From: CAWEPK01 sp049521495
GTDB lineage: Bacteria > Desulfobacterota > Syntrophorhabdia > Syntrophorhabdales > WCHB1-27
Reading direction: 5' to 3'
Length of the DNA: 7,469 nucleotides
Assembly: GCA_049521495.1 (NCBI GenBank)
Contig: JBEKOT010000150.1
Location: forward strand, 1-7,469
The notes under the pieces were generated by a model, which saw only the letters and a program-made list of their open reading frames with translations, did no database searches and was not told where the DNA came from. Below are positions 5,584 to 7,469 of this stretch, piece by piece (the first letter of the stretch is position 1; each line of letters starts with the position of its first letter). The translations under genes and the position numbers were made by a program.

Positions 5584-7149
5584 ATGATGAAGAACCCGTG
5601 CGAAGAGGGTATGGCACTCAGGGCCGGGGCAGCCCCGAAGGGAAGCGTCCATGGTTCCTGGATACTCGCCACCACCATCCTCGGATCGAGTATGGCCTTT
5701 ATCGACGGTACCGTCGTCACCGTTGTCCTGCCTGTGCTTCAAAATGCGTTCCGGGCCACCATGGCAGAGATCCACTGGGTCATCGAATCTTATGCGCTCC
5801 TCCTGGCGGCGCTCCTTCTGCTCGGCGGCTCATTGGGTGACCGTTTCGGCCGGCGCCGTGTTTACGTGACCGGCATCTTGATCTTCGCCGCCTCATCTGC
5901 CTGGTGCGGTCTTTCAACGAGCGTGCATCAGCTTATCCTGGCAAGAACAATCCAGGGGATAGGCGCTGCCCTTCTCGTGCCTGGGGGCCTCGCCATTATC
6001 AGCGCGTCCTTCAACGAAGAAGACCGCGGACGGGCCATCGGCACGTGGTCGGGGTTCACCGCCATAACTGCAGGCGTCGGGCCTGTGCTGGGCGGCTGGC
6101 TGGTCGAGCATTTGTCCTGGCGATGGGCCTTCTTCATCAACCTTCCCATAGCTACCGTGGTGATTGTACTTGCGAACTTTCACGTCCCTGAGAGCCGCAG
6201 TGAAGAGATGGGCAAAAACCTCGACTGGCCGGGCGCCCTATTGGCGACACTCGCCCTGGGACTACTCGTCTTCAGTCTGATCGAGTCATCCGGCAGAGGG
6301 TGGGGCCGTCCCATGATATTCGGCGCGGGCCTCGCCGGCCTCGCCCTTCTCGCCGCATTCGTTATACGGGAAGACCGCTCGCGCTCACCGATGATGCCCC
6401 TTGGGCTCTTCCTATCGAGGGACTTCAGCGGCGCAAACCTTGTGACCCTCTTTCTCTATACTGCGTTGGGTGGAGCGCTTTTCTTTCTGCCCTTCAACCT
6501 CATTCAGGTGCAGGGGTACTCGCCGACTGCGGCCGGGGCAGCCCTCCTGCCGTTCATCCTGCTCATGTTCCTCCTTTCGCGATGGACGGGAGGACTTGTC
6601 TACCGGTACGGATCGAGACTCCCCCTCGTGGTGGGTCCCCTGATCGCTGCGTTCGGCTTCGCTCTCTTTGCTTTGCCGGAGCTGGGCGGAAACTACTGGC
6701 GCACCTTCTTTCCGCCCGTTTGTATTCTGGGACTCGGAATGGCCGTGAGCGTCGCTCCCGTGACCACTACGGTCATGGGTGCGGCCGGTCCCGACAAGGC
6801 CGGTGTGGCATCCGGCATCAATAACGCCATATCACGGGTGGGCGCACTCCTCGCTGTTGCCCTCTTCGGGATCATCCTCGCGCATATCTTCAGCTCGCAC
6901 CTGGACGAGAACCTGTCGAAGCTCGACGTAGACCCGGGCTTGCGCCAGTCGATCAGCGAGCAAAAAATGAGACTGGCCGCGATAACCGTTCCTCTAGACA
7001 CACCTGCCCGGCTCGCCGCCGGCATCAAGCATGATATCTTCGAATCCTATGTGGCCGGGTTCAGGTGGGTAATGGCCACCGCGGCTCTTTTGTCGGTCTT
7101 GAGTGCCGTAAGCTCATGGCTTATGATCGCTCGGGAAGAACGAAGGTAA
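5584..7149 (+). CDS. MFS drug efflux transporter, DHA2 (14-helix, EmrB/QacA) family
   Basis: A 521-residue inner-membrane proton-coupled exporter. Hydrophobic segments throughout are consistent with 14 helices. Signature motifs are in order: FIDGTVVTVVLP in helix 1 (Asp41), the motif A loop GGSLGDRFGRRR (81-92), LARTIQGIGAALLVP (motif B, Arg121) and GVGPVLGGWLVEHLSWRWAFFINLP (motif C, about 164-188). LDWPGALLATLALGLLVF is typical of the DHA2 linker and helix 7. The ORF starts at ATG 5584, with another ATG at once after it. Neither has a clear Shine-Dalgarno sequence, so translation may be coupled to the pirin gene, whose stop is 31 bases upstream. An internal start at 5611 would also keep every helix. 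The likely job is export of hydrophobic or aromatic toxic compounds; the substrate cannot be read from sequence. No EmrA-type membrane-fusion partner lies nearby. Confidence 0.93.
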   Translation: MMKNPCEEGMALRAGAAPKGSVHGSWILATTILGSSMAFIDGTVVTVVLPVLQNAFRATMAEIHWVIESYALLLAALLLLGGSLGDRFGRRRVYVTGILIFAASSAWCGLSTSVHQLILARTIQGIGAALLVPGGLAIISASFNEEDRGRAIGTWSGFTAITAGVGPVLGGWLVEHLSWRWAFFINLPIATVVIVLANFHVPESRSEEMGKNLDWPGALLATLALGLLVFSLIESSGRGWGRPMIFGAGLAGLALLAAFVIREDRSRSPMMPLGLFLSRDFSGANLVTLFLYTALGGALFFLPFNLIQVQGYSPTAAGAALLPFILLMFLLSRWTGGLVYRYGSRLPLVVGPLIAAFGFALFALPELGGNYWRTFFPPVCILGLGMAVSVAPVTTTVMGAAGPDKAGVASGINNAISRVGALLAVALFGIILAHIFSSHLDENLSKLDVDPGLRQSISEQKMRLAAITVPLDTPARLAAGIKHDIFESYVAGFRWVMATAALLSVLSAVSSWLMIAREERR

Positions 7150-7469
7150 GATTGGCTGTATTGCTCTTACTCAGGCAAATTTCCTTACATCGAGGAAGTA
7201 GACCGATTCCAATACAACATTACCGCACGAAAGAAGGTCTTTAAGGCAGCGAGCAGTACCAGGGGGAGGCTCATTCGATGCGACCATCCCCGTTGCTGCT
7301 TCTTTATCTGGGACATCGACAGGCAAGCAAATTCCGGATGGCCTTGCATTAGAGACTTTTGCAGAAATAATTCCTGTTTGCTTCGAGGCTTCACCATGTC
7401 CTTCCCTGCGACCCACCCTTCGGGTGGGTGCCCCGGCTCTCGTCTCTCACCCGCCCTAGCGCCTCCCTT
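7150..7469. other. 320-base terminal region with no supported gene
   Basis: Both strands carry only short open frames without ribosome binding sites or recognised products. Two minus-strand frames (ends at 7171 and 7185) run for 70-80 codons, but I cannot match either to a family. The sequence GAGACTTTTGCAGAAA near 7350 is the kind of sequence found at some insertion-sequence ends, but no partner repeat or transposase is in view. A decayed element or the leader of a gene beyond the window is possible. Confidence 0.4.
7411..7429. repeat. Perfect 8-bp stem palindrome with TTC loop
   Basis: ACCCACCC, TTC, GGGTGGGT: a perfect and very stable 8-bp hairpin. No T-run follows on the plus strand, so it is not a clear terminator. 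It could be part of a dispersed palindromic repeat, a hairpin in a longer RNA or a factor-dependent termination site. Confidence 0.5.

Noticed and set aside
6300..6824. A 174-codon plus-strand frame inside the MFS gene
   Set aside because: It is arginine/proline-rich shadow sequence in the wrong frame of a well-supported transporter.
7146..7170. GTAAGA/TCTTAC inverted repeat as terminator of the MFS gene
   Set aside because: A 6-bp AT-rich stem with a 13-base loop, no T-run, and overlap with the stop codon make it too weak to call.
1..7469. CRISPR arrays, tRNA or rRNA genes
   Set aside because: I saw no regularly spaced repeats, no tRNA-like cloverleaf and no rRNA sequence.

Overview
This window looks like a bacterial chromosome fragment, moderately GC-rich, from a lineage that makes selenocysteine. 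The combination of a Sec-containing OsmC protein, a DUF1638 protein and a b-type cytochrome/molybdoenzyme pair would fit Desulfobacterota (former Deltaproteobacteria). No rRNA or other marker is present, so that placement is a weak inference.

Layout. Bases 74-2628 carry a plus-strand run: a membrane cytochrome b (74-880) overlapping a Tat-exported, sulfite-oxidase-fold molybdopterin lipoprotein (873-1715), then a small flavin-type split-barrel protein (1700-2119) and a broken DUF1638 gene (2142-2628). The first two very likely form one membrane redox module, with the molybdenum protein outside and the di-haem cytochrome linking it to the quinone pool. A convergent gap with overlapping GC-rich hairpins (2634-2673) separates this run from a minus-strand OsmC-family gene (2672-3136). 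That gene has an in-frame TGA exactly where the family has its peroxidatic cysteine, followed by a hairpin with bacterial SECIS geometry. I read it as one 154-residue selenoprotein, which a standard gene caller would split in two. Upstream, also on the minus strand, are a doubtful small ORF (3173-3364) and an intact alpha/beta hydrolase of the non-haem chloroperoxidase/arylesterase type (3473-4294).

A divergent 330-bp region (4295-4626), containing a 14-bp imperfect direct repeat, leads into a plus-strand pair: a pirin (4627-5552), complete except for a one-base frameshift, and a 14-helix DHA2-type MFS efflux pump (5584-7149). The last 320 bases hold no gene I can support, only a strong short palindrome.

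Together, the genes from 2672 to 7149 look like an accessory stress and detoxification set: hydroperoxide reduction (OsmC), an esterase/perhydrolase, a possible quercetinase-like pirin, and drug efflux. The functional link between them is inferred. The most interesting item is the OsmC selenoprotein with its SECIS. The two disrupted genes (DUF1638 and pirin) need checking against reads to separate real decay from assembly error.
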